Shown piece after piece: positions 1 through 10,800 of a DNA stretch of 64,000 nt (position 1 is its first letter; each line of letters starts with the position of its first letter). The stretch is from Caenorhabditis elegans. Lineage: Eukaryota; Nematoda; Chromadorea; Rhabditida; Rhabditidae. The notes beneath the pieces are model-generated. The model saw only the letters and a list, made by a program, of their open reading frames with translations, had not been told where the DNA came from and did not search any database. Location: assembly GCF_000002985.6 (NCBI RefSeq), contig NC_003284.9, positions 11,222,001 to 11,286,000 of the forward strand, given 5' to 3'. A program made the translations under genes and the position numbers.

Positions 1-647
1 TGAACTTTTTCATCCGGGCTTGCGACTTCATTGTTGTTGTGCACTCCTTTCATTTTCAGAAAAAATGAATCAGCATAAGAAAAACTGGCCAAAGACTTTT
101 CAGAATTGAATGAATCTTTCGTGATGATTCCTTTCAGAGATTTTAATTGATTTGCAAGAAGATTGTCGATGTAGAAAGCTGGAGCGTCTAGAATTAAATA
201 ATGTTTTTCAATTTTTGTGAGATAAAATATGCACATGCACTAGTTTCTACACCTGATCACTTTTGTAAATTGAACAACATGCTCACTTGTTTTTGGATCC
301 GGCAGGCCAATCTTTCCGACAAATTCCTGCATGGAAGAAGGAATAGAACTCAAAAATTGTGAAGATGGCGTTGCTTTTGTATACTGACCATTAACAATTT
401 TGCTCGCTTCTTCTGCTTTCAGATTATGAGTTTCGGTTAGCACCTCAGAAAGTCGACTTGTGAAATAACTTTCCGTCATCTGATAATCGTAAGATGTTTG
501 TCCAATTGAATGTTGTACATGAACTGCAGGGAAGATGCTATGTATGTCGTCTCTCTGAAGAGTTGTTAAGGATACTCCGTCCAAATGCTTTTGATGAAGA
601 CGTTTCAGAACTTCCCCAACCGTTTGGGTAGGATCGGCTCCCTCCAT
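1..647 (-). CDS. unrecognised protein, N-terminal part (runs off left edge)
   Basis: Two minus-strand exons are supported: 647-251 and 187-1, the second continuing off the window. The chosen start is ATG 647-645, because a strong acceptor (CTTTCAG) lies at 678-672 and would leave a 24-base leader suited to spliced-leader trans-splicing. The donor after base 251 (GTAGAA) keeps frame with the acceptor before 187, reading KVIRY|APAFYIDN across the join. About 194 residues are visible, with no signal peptide or obvious membrane span in this part and no family I recognise. The sequence is of mixed composition (EVLTETHNLKAEEASKIV, then SSMQEFVGKIGLPDPK) and looks like an ordinary soluble protein. 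The frame stays open upstream of the ATG to the acceptor (EQHINLRV), so an additional upstream exon is possible. Function cannot be stated. Confidence 0.7.
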
Positions 648-1732
648 CACACGAAGATTAATGTGCTGTTCCTGAAAGATAATATTTTTTTATGATGAAT
701 TGGTGAAAAAACCACAAACTTTTCAATAACAGCTAAGCCACTTGATTGATTTCAGCAATTGAAAGAAGATGAGGCAATCAGGAAACGGTTCGAAAACCTC
801 GTTTCCTACCTGAAATAAATACAATAATGCAAGGAAAAGGGCTATTTAAGAATTTTAAATTAACATTTAAGGATCGACCGAAAATTTGGCTTATCGGGAA
901 AATTATTAAGTAAAATAATTAGAAAACATGCAGAATTGTTAAATACAAAACTATTTCGATGTTCGAAGAGCTTTCCCATTCAAAATTGCGCTTCATATAT
1001 CCACAAAGTTTTGCCTAAATTTGCCAGAGCCCCAAAAAATTTTGAAGTCGATGCGAACGTCCGCAAACACTGTGGGAACACTGTGTACGTAACACACCAC
1101 ATTTGACGCCGCGTTCACATTGTGACGTGTACGCTGCGATTCTTAGTTTTTTTGCTAAATCTTATTCATAAGTGAAAATCAGTAGTGAGCATAAAAGATG
1201 GTCTATTAATTTGAAAAAATTGATACATGGAATTGGAATAAACGGAAAGAGGAAAAGAAAACGGAAAGAGATGTATGGGCAAGGAAAAGCGTCGGGCAGT
1301 GTGATTCATGAAAAACTAGAAAAATAAAGGAATCCAACAAAATTTGGAGAAATGTAAATTCTCTTATCTTGTGAGAAGAAAAAACTTAAATCGAACGCAT
1401 TAACATTTTGCATTAAAAGTTTTAAGGGTCACTACTAATTATGCTGAATGACATTCGGAGCTTTTTGACTTGGTTGTACGGACGAATGTATCGGATAAAT
1501 GGCAAACGAGCACTTTCATCAAGCAGCGCAGATATTTAGAGAATGCAGGAGGAATACGAATACGTGCATATCTTCGTACTCACTCGCATTTTTCCCTTTT
1601 CTGCCAGCACACACCACCCCACTCGTTTTGTGAATGCGCTGAGAGCCCCGTGAGCCGAGCGCCATATAAGAATCAATACTCTGCGAACCTAAGGAAAAAC
1701 ACATGGCTGAATGGATGAAGAAAAAGGAACAA

Positions 1733-1734
<2 letters not shown>

Positions 1735-1763
<29 letters not shown>
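1735..1763. repeat. (AT)n microsatellite
   Basis: An uninterrupted alternating AT run of about 29 bases, followed by one C and further AT-rich sequence to about 1780. Confidence 0.95.
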
Positions 1764-1769
<6 letters not shown>

Positions 1770-3949
1770 TATTTATATAAATGGATCGATGCCTAGCGCA
1801 GCGCGAATAAAGCACCTGTCCAATTATCTCGCTGAATCTGATACCCATAATTCTGATTGAGACCAGCAGATGTGGTAAGATAGGCTTTATCCTGATGCCT
1901 AATTTTGAGTAAATGCTAGAACAATTAGATGACTATTTTGTTTTTTATTAGGATAAACATTTATATGTTTTATTTTAAATATTTGGATATTCACTGTTCA
2001 TATTAAAAATTGGAATGAGGTTTGAATTTTTTAAGTTTTCAAATGTCGGGACTGAAATTTAAAGAAATACTAAACATTCAAGCTAAAAAATTATTCTTAG
2101 TAAAACTAAACAGTTGTTAACCTCTTCATATAAAAACACACATCTCAAAATCGTACGTTTTGACGAAAAAATTGAGTTGCATTTAGAAATTCCTGCGATT
2201 TTCCTTTCATTTCCTATTTACTTCCTCTTTGATGTCAGACGTCATCATATAACATGTTAGTTTTTTTGCAGAATAACTAGCTGAATAAAATGTTTAAAAA
2301 ATGTGAAAGAAACAAAAATGGTTTAATGATAGCTTCAGCATGAAGCCTACCGTTTTGTTATAAGATAAGACGGCGCCGTTGTCGTGAAGTTTTTCACCAT
2401 GGAAACCAAACCGTCGACCAAAAGTGAGATTTTTTTCTTTTCTGTGTCGTGTGATTCCTTTTTTTGAATACTTCACTTTTCCAAGAGGATGGAAAGTAAG
2501 AGTTCAGAAAAATCGACACTACCAATTTTTTCTTGATGAGAAAATTCATATGAATGCAGCTAATACACAAGTACATCTTTATTTGTATTAAATTTAAATA
2601 AAAATTAAAACAAATAAGTGTATGTTTGCTATAAAACTTTTAACAGTTGTAGCTTTCAACTAGTGCATGATTTAGCCTCAATGTAAGAATTTTCTAAAAG
2701 TCTGGTGTTCGAAACAAATGGGTTCTTTATGCTTAAATACCGTATTTGCTTTATTAACCTCTAATAAAAAATTTTGAATATAAAAATTTGCAGTTTTTAT
2801 TAGTCTTGCACCTATACCGACCGAAAAAAAAATAGTTTCGCATGAAGGCAGAGGGCAAATACATTATGGAAAAACAAATAAACAATATTAAAACAATTAA
2901 GTTATATTTTTCATTGTCATTGTCAATGTACAAATAAAATGATATTGTATTCTTATACACAAAAAAACACTATGCGAGGTCGATGAGTGAATTTATTTTG
3001 AAATGAAAAAAAGACAAACAAACTGATGAAGCATTTTTCATTATGAGCCAAATTCGCAGCGGCGTGAATAAATTAATGACATTGTCAGTATAAAAACATT
3101 GTTTATTTTAGTAGTGGCGCGGATGATTAATTTGGAATAAATGTGTTAAAACATCAAAAAAAACGACTGGGACGGCAGTTGGGTTTGAAGAAGTTGTGGC
3201 ATTTTGATATTTGATATGAAGAAGAATTTTGGAAAACATGATCACTTTATCAATTCTGAAAACTCTCGAAAGGCTTTTAACTTTTATAATTACTCACCAA
3301 TGTAGAATTTTAAACTGCTTTTAATCATTTTATTATCAAACATGTCACAAAGATTTAAAAAGTAATGCAAGACCTGAAAACCAATATTAAAATTCTTTTA
3401 CACTAAAAACAGATTATTTAGGTACTGGTACTCATCGTGCGTACCTACGTTTAAAACTAGTTTCTCAATAATCAAAAACGAAGCAAAGCAAAAAGAAAGT
3501 GTATCGTTTTTGTATTTTTGCTCGTATAGATTCAAATTATGTCAAAATGAACAAATTTCGTAATGAGATTTTTTTTAATTCTGGAAATTGTGGACGGTGA
3601 TGGGAAATTTTGAAAAAAGTTGGTATAATTTGAGCAAAAACTAACAAAAAATGTAATAAAAAACTAGAATTAAATAAAAGCAAACTTCCGCCGGCCGCGA
3701 CACTGATAAGTTAGTGAAATTGGAGATTTTAAACGAATTTAGCTTTTTTTGTTCAAAATTTTGAATTTTTTTTGTTGAAGTCTTGTTATGAAATTCATTT
3801 ATTTGCGCACAACTTGAGTTTATACAAGCAAAAACCCAAAAACCAGAACCAACACTTCTCTTTAAAAAAACGGAATAGTCCCCCAAATTGAAAAGAAAAA
3901 CCATAGAGTTGTTACAGTTACGTAGGGAAATAGTTTGACTCAAAGATGC

Positions 3950-4240
3950 TAGGCAATTCGCTGCAACTTATTCACTAATTTTAGCAACTGTAGAAATGCC
4001 AAGCGCAAAAGTTACAAAAATTTGATAAAAACGTTCCTAAAGTAGGGTAAAATAGATTAAAGTTAGGGATGCCCTCAAAAATTTTAACTGAAAGGTTTTC
4101 CAAAATTGGCTAAAGTTGGCTAAAAAATTACTAAAGTCAGGAAAGAAGTTGCTAAAAATAGCTGAAAAGTTGCGAGACAATAAAGTTGGTTGAAAAGTTG
4201 CTAAAGCTGGTGACAAGTTGCAACGAATTGCCGAGTGATA
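3950..4240. repeat. degenerate short direct repeats of a GTTGCTAAA-like motif
   Basis: Variants of the string AAAGTTGCTAAA or AGTTGGCTAAA recur irregularly at short intervals (for example near 4085-4125, 4145-4160, 4185-4205). This looks like a decayed minisatellite. No protein reading is supported. Confidence 0.55.
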
Positions 4241-4255
4241 AATGGTAATCGTACC

Positions 4256-4656
4256 TTAAGTTTGAAGCTCATCCTCTCGAGGAGATGACTCGCTCTTCGA
4301 TTCATTGTCAACCAAGACTACAAGCCCTGCCAACGACATTCCAACAGAGATTAACCCCAGGCTTGCGAGCTTTCCGTTTTTCGGCTTCTTCAACATTTGC
4401 ATTTCCCGAAATGGTGAAGGTAGCGGGAGTTCAGAAAAAGAATTCGAGATTTGATTGTTTTTTCGTTCTGGAGGATAAATGAATTTTGTTTGATTATTGT
4501 TGTTGAGAATGGAGTACGGGATGTCAGAAGATCTGAAACACACATTTTTAAAACGTTTGTAGTGAAGATTACTATAGCTGCAAATTTATTCCCTCATCCA
4601 TTTTTTAAACAATTTTCTCACCGGTTGTTCAGAAGTTTGTACAATTTACAAAACAT
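4256..4656 (-). CDS. small single-span membrane protein, 103 aa, unrecognised
   Basis: Two exons: 4656-4622 and 4532-4256, separated by an 89-base intron with a GTGAGA donor and TTTCAG acceptor. The start ATG 4656-4654 lies 32 bases inside an acceptor (TTTGCAG at 4695-4689), a likely spliced-leader site. The split Arg codon joins MFCKLYKLLNN to SSDIPYSILNNNN. The predicted protein has a short basic N-terminus, an Asn/Pro-rich middle, one hydrophobic span (LASLGLISVGMSLAGLVVLV, about residues 70-90) preceded by Lys residues (KKPKNGK), and an acidic Ser/Glu tail ending in LQT. A Lys-rich flank before a single span and an acidic tail would suit a mitochondrial or ER tail-anchored-like protein, but that is inference. 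It is isolated from other genes. Confidence 0.65.
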
Positions 4657-5402
4657 CGTAGAAAACGCTCAATGATGAAAACACCGACCTGCAAATAAAA
4701 TAGAAAGGAAATAATCTAAAAAATGCCAAAATGGCATCAAGAAAATGGGATGGGGTTCCATAATGAGAGAAAGAAAAGGCCTTCCTATACCCATTCATCA
4801 AAAGTGTTCAAATATACAAAATTGATTAGTATCAAGAATTTTTTATAGAACCAAGGAGTAATAAAGTCGAAGGAAAATTCTGAAAAAAAGTAACTCGATG
4901 GGTGGTCTTGTCAGCGTAGGTTGTCATTAGTGAACGTCTCATGTGAATTAATATTAATTTTTCAGTAACAAAACAAGTAAAACCATCATGTGATTGATTT
5001 CGACAAACTCAAGTTTCAAGAAAATGCAACTATGAAATTTGAATAATTTCCGTTCCAATGCGCAATATCAAAAAATTGAAAAAATAACTTGTAAATCGAA
5101 TACCTGAAATTTGTTTTTGAAACAAAAATGATATTAACTCATGTATAAGCTTGCACAGAAGCTGAATACCCAAGAGCAGCTAATTGGCTCTTGTTTAAAT
5201 ATTTTTTGGTTCACAAATTCTTGGACTAGTGATAAAAACGAATGTATTGGCTTGTTTTATTTTGCAAATTCAACGAGTCACATTTGATATGATGTTTTAC
5301 AACAAAATCGAATTTCTTTTTTGATAAAGTGAAGTATTCTTTAAACTTTAGCAACATATAATTTAAGCAGGTTTAATGCATAACTTAAAACTAATAATAT
5401 AT

Positions 5403-5451
5403 TATTGTAACAGTAACTGAAATGTGAACATTTTCAGTTACTGTTACAATA
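5403..5451. repeat. perfect 20-bp inverted repeat (hairpin), 9-base loop
   Basis: Bases 5403-5422 and 5432-5451 are exact reverse complements, separated by a 9-base loop. The arms read TATTGTAACAGTAACTGAAA and its complement. Confidence 0.95.
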
Positions 5452-5783
5452 ACAATAATGAACACTTACTTGTAGTTCAGCTCATCTTAAACAACAACAA
5501 AAAAAAAGAAGTTTTTCAGCACACTCTGAATAGCATTTCAGGAGTCACACAAGGAACGGTGGCAAGCCCCATTTTTCCTTATCCTTATCAACAATTTATT
5601 CTCTCTGTTTTGGCGACGTTCTATAATTTGCAAGATGAGAAGGAAATCTGTAAGAATTCACAAGCTTAAAGTATGTTGGCACAATAATTGGACAATCAGA
5701 CCTACTTACTCAAGATACGTTGGTAATCCGTTCTTTGACTTCGGCTCGGTTTTTTTTTAGCAAAGCTTTCCCATTTCTCACTA

Positions 5784-6589
5784 GGGAATGACCAGAATAA
5801 GTGGAGCGATATTCAAAAAAAAAATATTGTATCGGAAAGCTGACATTCTCTACTATAAGAATATGACTGAAATTTTTGCCCATTCGGGCTGGAAACTTTT
5901 CAGAAATTTTTATTTTTTAGAAAATTGCCACTTTTTTCTCCATCAAACCCATGAGAAAATTTGATCCAAAAATTTTTTTTGAAATTTTTTCAAAAATGTA
6001 TGAAATAATGTAGAGTGTCACAAATAACTTACTTTTCATTGTTTTCAATGACCGAATCACTGATTCTGATGCCGTATCAAGACGTTTTACCAAATCGATA
6101 TTGGAAAAACACCTTGTCTTTGAGACTCCATATCTCTGCAGGAAAAAATCGCACTAAAAAGTGATCAACTAGAAACTTGTTAAACATAATGTGATTTGAA
6201 ACTTTTCAGTAAAACACTTTCTTTAAAAAATTTGGTTGCCGAGTTGGGACCAATTGATTTGAGCTTCATTATTTTTGAATATTCTAAATAGTTAAAGGTC
6301 TATATCTTGGCAACCAAATTTTTTACAAGAAAGTGTTCAACTGAAAAGTTTCAGATCACATTGTGTTTAACAAGTTTTCAGTTGATCACTTTTTGGTGCG
6401 ATTTTCCCTGCAGAGATATGGAGTCTCAAAAACAAGGTGCTTTTCCAATATCGATTTGATAAAACGTCTTGATACGGCATCAGAATCAGAATGGGCAAAA
6501 ATTTCAGTCATATTCTTATAGTAGAGAATGTCAGCTTTCCGATACAATTTTTTTTTTTGAATATCGCTCCACTTATTCTGGTCATTCCC
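5784..6589. mobile_element. palindromic MITE-like element (~806 bp) with TA duplication
   Basis: The termini are inverted (GGGAATGACCAGAATAAGTG at the left, its complement at the right) and each is flanked by TA (5782-5783 and 6590-6591), the target duplication typical of Tc1/mariner-type MITEs. Left-arm bases 5784 to about 5885 pair with about 6489-6589, and about 6055-6240 pair with about 6292-6488. About 165 bases (5886-6054) in the left arm have no partner, so the palindrome is asymmetric. No transposase reading is present, so it would be non-autonomous. Confidence 0.85.
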
Positions 6590-7806
6590 TAGTCAGTTAC
6601 CTCACTGTTCAATGAACTGATTGTAGGAGTCTTTTGTTGTGATCCTTCTACTGATTTCAGACCCATGAGCTTTCCTTCTCAGCTTGGTAGATTGTTTGAA
6701 CGGTGTCTTTTAGCAAGAATAGAATTGCACTTATTAGATTAAAAAAAGTGATTTTCGTAAATTATTACCAAACTACAACTTTTGGATCTGAAAATGGTTT
6801 TTGTGCAAATCTTTGCCAATAATCTTTGCCAACGCCAACAAAACAGATCGAACAACGAGGCACTTGTGCATCACACATATCACTCAATATATAAAAAGGA
6901 AAACTGTTGAGGATGCCATGAGATTTTGTTCGTGTAAAACTTGAAAGGTTAGAATACTATGTGACTATAGATGTACGGAGGTTTAAACGGGCATATCTTT
7001 CAGTTTGTGCATTATTGTTCTGGAACTAGTGGATATTCAAGTATTCTGGTATCTGAAATACATAATATCAAACTTTCATTCAAACCCCCTACATGCGTTA
7101 TGACAACTATGAACACAATCACATAAATTTGTGACATAAATGTTTTAAAAAATATATTGAATTCTGAAAATTTTTTTCAAAGTCTTTCATAAAATGTGAC
7201 AATAAACAACAATTGCAAATCCAAATATATACATTCATTGCTAAATGGACACAAGTATAAAGGGGAAATATTAAATTAATAAAATACTGAAAATATATTA
7301 TCAATGATTTGAGAACTACTTTTTTCCAATTTACAAAAAAAAATGGGAGAACAATTTTCACCTCCGATCAACGGCAAACATTTACAACAGTGGCAGGATG
7401 AAACATAAAATTGATAAAAGAAAAAAGGAAATGAATTTGAACAAAAAACCGGATGACCAACATTAAAAAATATGAACAGAAGGGACCATGTTTGTAAAAT
7501 AATACGATGTGTGAGAGCTTCTAGAGTCCTACGATGTAATTTTGGGGATTTTCAATCGGAATCAATTTAACCGGGTATACTTTGATATAAAGTAAGAAAC
7601 ATTTGAGAAATGTAACGAGCTTAGCTTCAAGAGAAGTGTCAATTAAACATGAAATTCAAGAAAAAAACAGTTGTTTTTAACAACTGAAGACATTGGAACA
7701 ACTAATTTCTGGAAATTTGAAAACACAGAATTAAGGCTATCAGCATATGCAAAAATAAAGAGCAAAATAATGAAACAAAACAATAATATTATGTCGAAGA
7801 ATGAAC

Positions 7807-10800
7807 TTATTGAGGGGGTTTTGAAGACGGAGGAGATGTTGCCGCATTTCCCGAAGACAACTTTTCAATAGGCATTCCAGTGATATATTCAAAAGCTTTT
7901 TCGGAAAAGCTAAGAATCATTAAGAAGAGAAAAATGAGCAAAACCTGAAAAATCAGACTTTTAGAAAATAAATTCCGGAAGAACTATTACCAAGAGAGAA
8001 TACGCATATGCTCTATCCGTCGTGAAAAGATGCAATCTAGATTTTTGATGAATTTCCTCGTTCTAAAAATAAATGTGTGTAAGTTTTTAAAAAAATTTTT
8101 TGTCTGTAATTTTTTTTTAAATTTTACTCACCTTTACCGACTCGATAGTAGGAGGAACATTTCCAATATAGCCAACTGGACTCGGACTTCCTTTCAATTC
8201 TTCTTCAAGATGTTTGCGCACGCACATGACTCGAACATGTAAAGCCCCAGGATATGTTTCGGTGTTCAACTCGTAGAAGTGATTTCTTCCTTCGTAACAC
8301 TGAAGTATAATTTTGTTTTAGAAGCAAGTAGTTAGAATCTGAAAGTATACTCACCAGTTGCCACTTTGCTCCCTTTACAGTCGCATCAGCAATTTGAAGT
8401 CTGTAGTAATGTTGTGAACTGTCTGGAAGGCAGTTTTCCCATTCAATACGGTACAAGTAAGAGTGGCCGGAAACAAGTGCAGTCGATGGGCTTTTTTTCA
8501 AGGGCGGTGGTGGAGCAGTTGTTGTGCTGAATGAGAATGACTCGGACCATGTAGAAGCCCCAGTGGCTCGATCAGAAACTCGCAGCTTGAAAACATATTT
8601 CGTGTTTTCTTTCAAGCTCTTCACTTTTGCTGTATTATTCTCTCCCTCATATAATGTGACTTGTTGCGCGTTTTTGTTAATTTTCATCAATCTGAAAGTA
8701 TTATTTTTGCTAAATGACGAATATCACATGTACAACTCACTTATACATCATGCTATTGCCCGATGTCACTCGATCCCAATGAATTTTAAGAGCAGTCGCT
8801 TCACAGTCGCACCATATTCTGAAACACATATTGACAAATCAAAAAAGGAGATGGAAAGCTTACTTTGGAATAGTTGGACAGAGTGGGACTGTTTTGACAA
8901 CAGCTTCAATCTTTTCACTGAATCCAACCGAGTTCTTTGCAGCAATATTGATCAAGTACTCGGTGTTGGGATCTAAGTACTTCAGCACGTGACGGTAATT
9001 TGTCTCGTTTTCGCTTTCAGTCACAAAATGCTCACTGAAAAGTTCTCCATTCAACATCATACGAACAACGTAACCGATAATGGGTGATCCATTTCCTTCT
9101 GCTGCTGTCCATGACACAGTGCATCTATCAATTTGCACTTGGGACACTGCAACATCTTCTGGGGCACTTGGTTTCAAAGCGGGAACATTGATTTCCAGTT
9201 CAGTACGTTGTTTTGATTTACCAACTGTTGTCAAAGAAATAAGTGTCACTGAATACTTTTCTCCAGGTTGAACACTATCTAAGACAATGTTTTTCGCTTT
9301 TGTTGTCACTTTAAGAAGATCCCGTTTAGTTGGCAACTGTCGAATGTGTACTGTATATTGAAGGTCCGTTGATTTGTCTAGGCAATCCCAGTAGAGAGTT
9401 GAACATTTCACATTAAACTTAGCGTTGATAACCGGAGAAGGAAGTCCTCGTGGAGTTGTGAAATGAGAGAGAACACTCCAATCGCCATGAGTCAAAGCAT
9501 CATGGAAGGACACAGCCGCACGGACTTGGACACTGATTGTGGTCTCTCCAGGAATATTATCAAAAAAACAGTGGTCTTCTTCGCCTGCACATAAAACTTG
9601 ATTTTCTGTAAGATCACATCGTTGCACATAGTAGATAATTTTTGAAGTCTCGGGAAGTTTGTTTGACTGAAATGAAAGTATAATTCAATCTCATTATTTT
9701 GAATGCCTTCTTTTACCTTGATATCCAATGTTTGCCATTTAACCAGCACACAATTTTCACTCCTCAAAGAAATTTTCACGTCAGTAATTTTCTCCGGTCT
9801 GTACTTAAAGTATTCACGAGGAATCACAGCTCGTTCTGATGGCGGACTTCTTTGCTGAAAAATGTAAAACTATGCTGATAAATTCAATAATTTAAATAAG
9901 CTTACTCCTTTTTTGAAAATGTTTATTACTCGAATATAGTGCATTTTACTATCCAAAACAATGAGTGATGAAGAATTTCCTCTATAGAGCTGAATATATT
10001 TTTCCGGCATTTCAAATGTGGATCCTTCAACTAAAAAGCTGATTTCGTCTTGTCTGAAATATTTAATTTTTTAGACTTGTCCTGGGTTTATTTTCAACTC
10101 ACGGTGATGCAAAGTTTTTCCATGCCATTTCTGGACAGTTGTCAACAAAACGCACAAAAAATGGTGTAGATGGTGAACGATCATAGTTAACCTTACGATG
10201 ATCATCGCTATACTGTCGGAAGCGTGAAGGATGTTCACTCTTGCGGTACTTCTGTGTTCTCATGTTGATGTATTCAGAATGCCCTTCTCCAAACTCGTTA
10301 CGAGCGATGACACGCATTTGGTATTCCGTGTCTGGGTCAAGTTCTCCAATAACTGTCTGATCTCCGCCAAAGTTTTCCCGAGCGTATCCACCCTTTCCTG
10401 ATGCACAATTGTAAACTTCAATCCAGATAGTACAATTAGGGTTCTTGTCCCAACTGACACGAATCGATCGATGTGATTGTGCGAAAACAGAAATGTTTTC
10501 CGGGGCAAGCGGCGGTGAGTTTGGTTTTGTCCACACATCAAGTTCATAGCCTTCCATTGATTCTCCCAGAGCATTGATTGAATGGATTCTAATCTTATAG
10601 CACGTTTGTGGAATCAAGTTAGAAATTTGAATCTTTTCCTCGGCTGTTTGCATCATACGACCATCTTCCAACTCATTCTCGTGAATGTACACATGATAAT
10701 GACTGATGAATGCACCGTTGTTAATTGCAGTTTTCCATACCAACTCAATAAAATGAAGACCACGTGAAAGAATCTCAACTTCCGTTGGTGGTTCCGGCCT

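Larger units (their letters stand above)
672..4255. other. intergenic, no gene supported
   Basis: No convincing gene. A stretch at 809-742 on the minus strand has a good acceptor and reads like coding (FEPFPDCLIFFQLLKSIK), but its best donor is out of phase with the exon at 671. Bases 3950-4240 are loosely repetitive. An AT microsatellite lies at 1735-1763. Confidence 0.6.
4689..7806. other. intergenic, contains palindromic element and hairpin
   Basis: No gene is supported. It contains a perfect 20-base hairpin (5403-5451) and the inverted-repeat element at 5784-6589. The remainder is AT-rich and unremarkable. Confidence 0.7.

Noticed and set aside
742-809. Coding-looking minus-strand exon upstream of the left-edge gene
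   Set aside because: The acceptor is good, but the only plausible donor leaves two bases while the exon at 671 needs phase 0, so they cannot be joined in frame. Left as unresolved.
1519-1848. 109-codon minus ORF across the AT microsatellite
   Set aside because: Its middle is an Ile/Tyr repeat produced by the (AT)n run and it has no splice or family support.
7119-7361. 80-codon Phe/Ile-rich minus ORF
   Set aside because: Composition reflects AT-rich DNA; no acceptor at the start and no family similarity.
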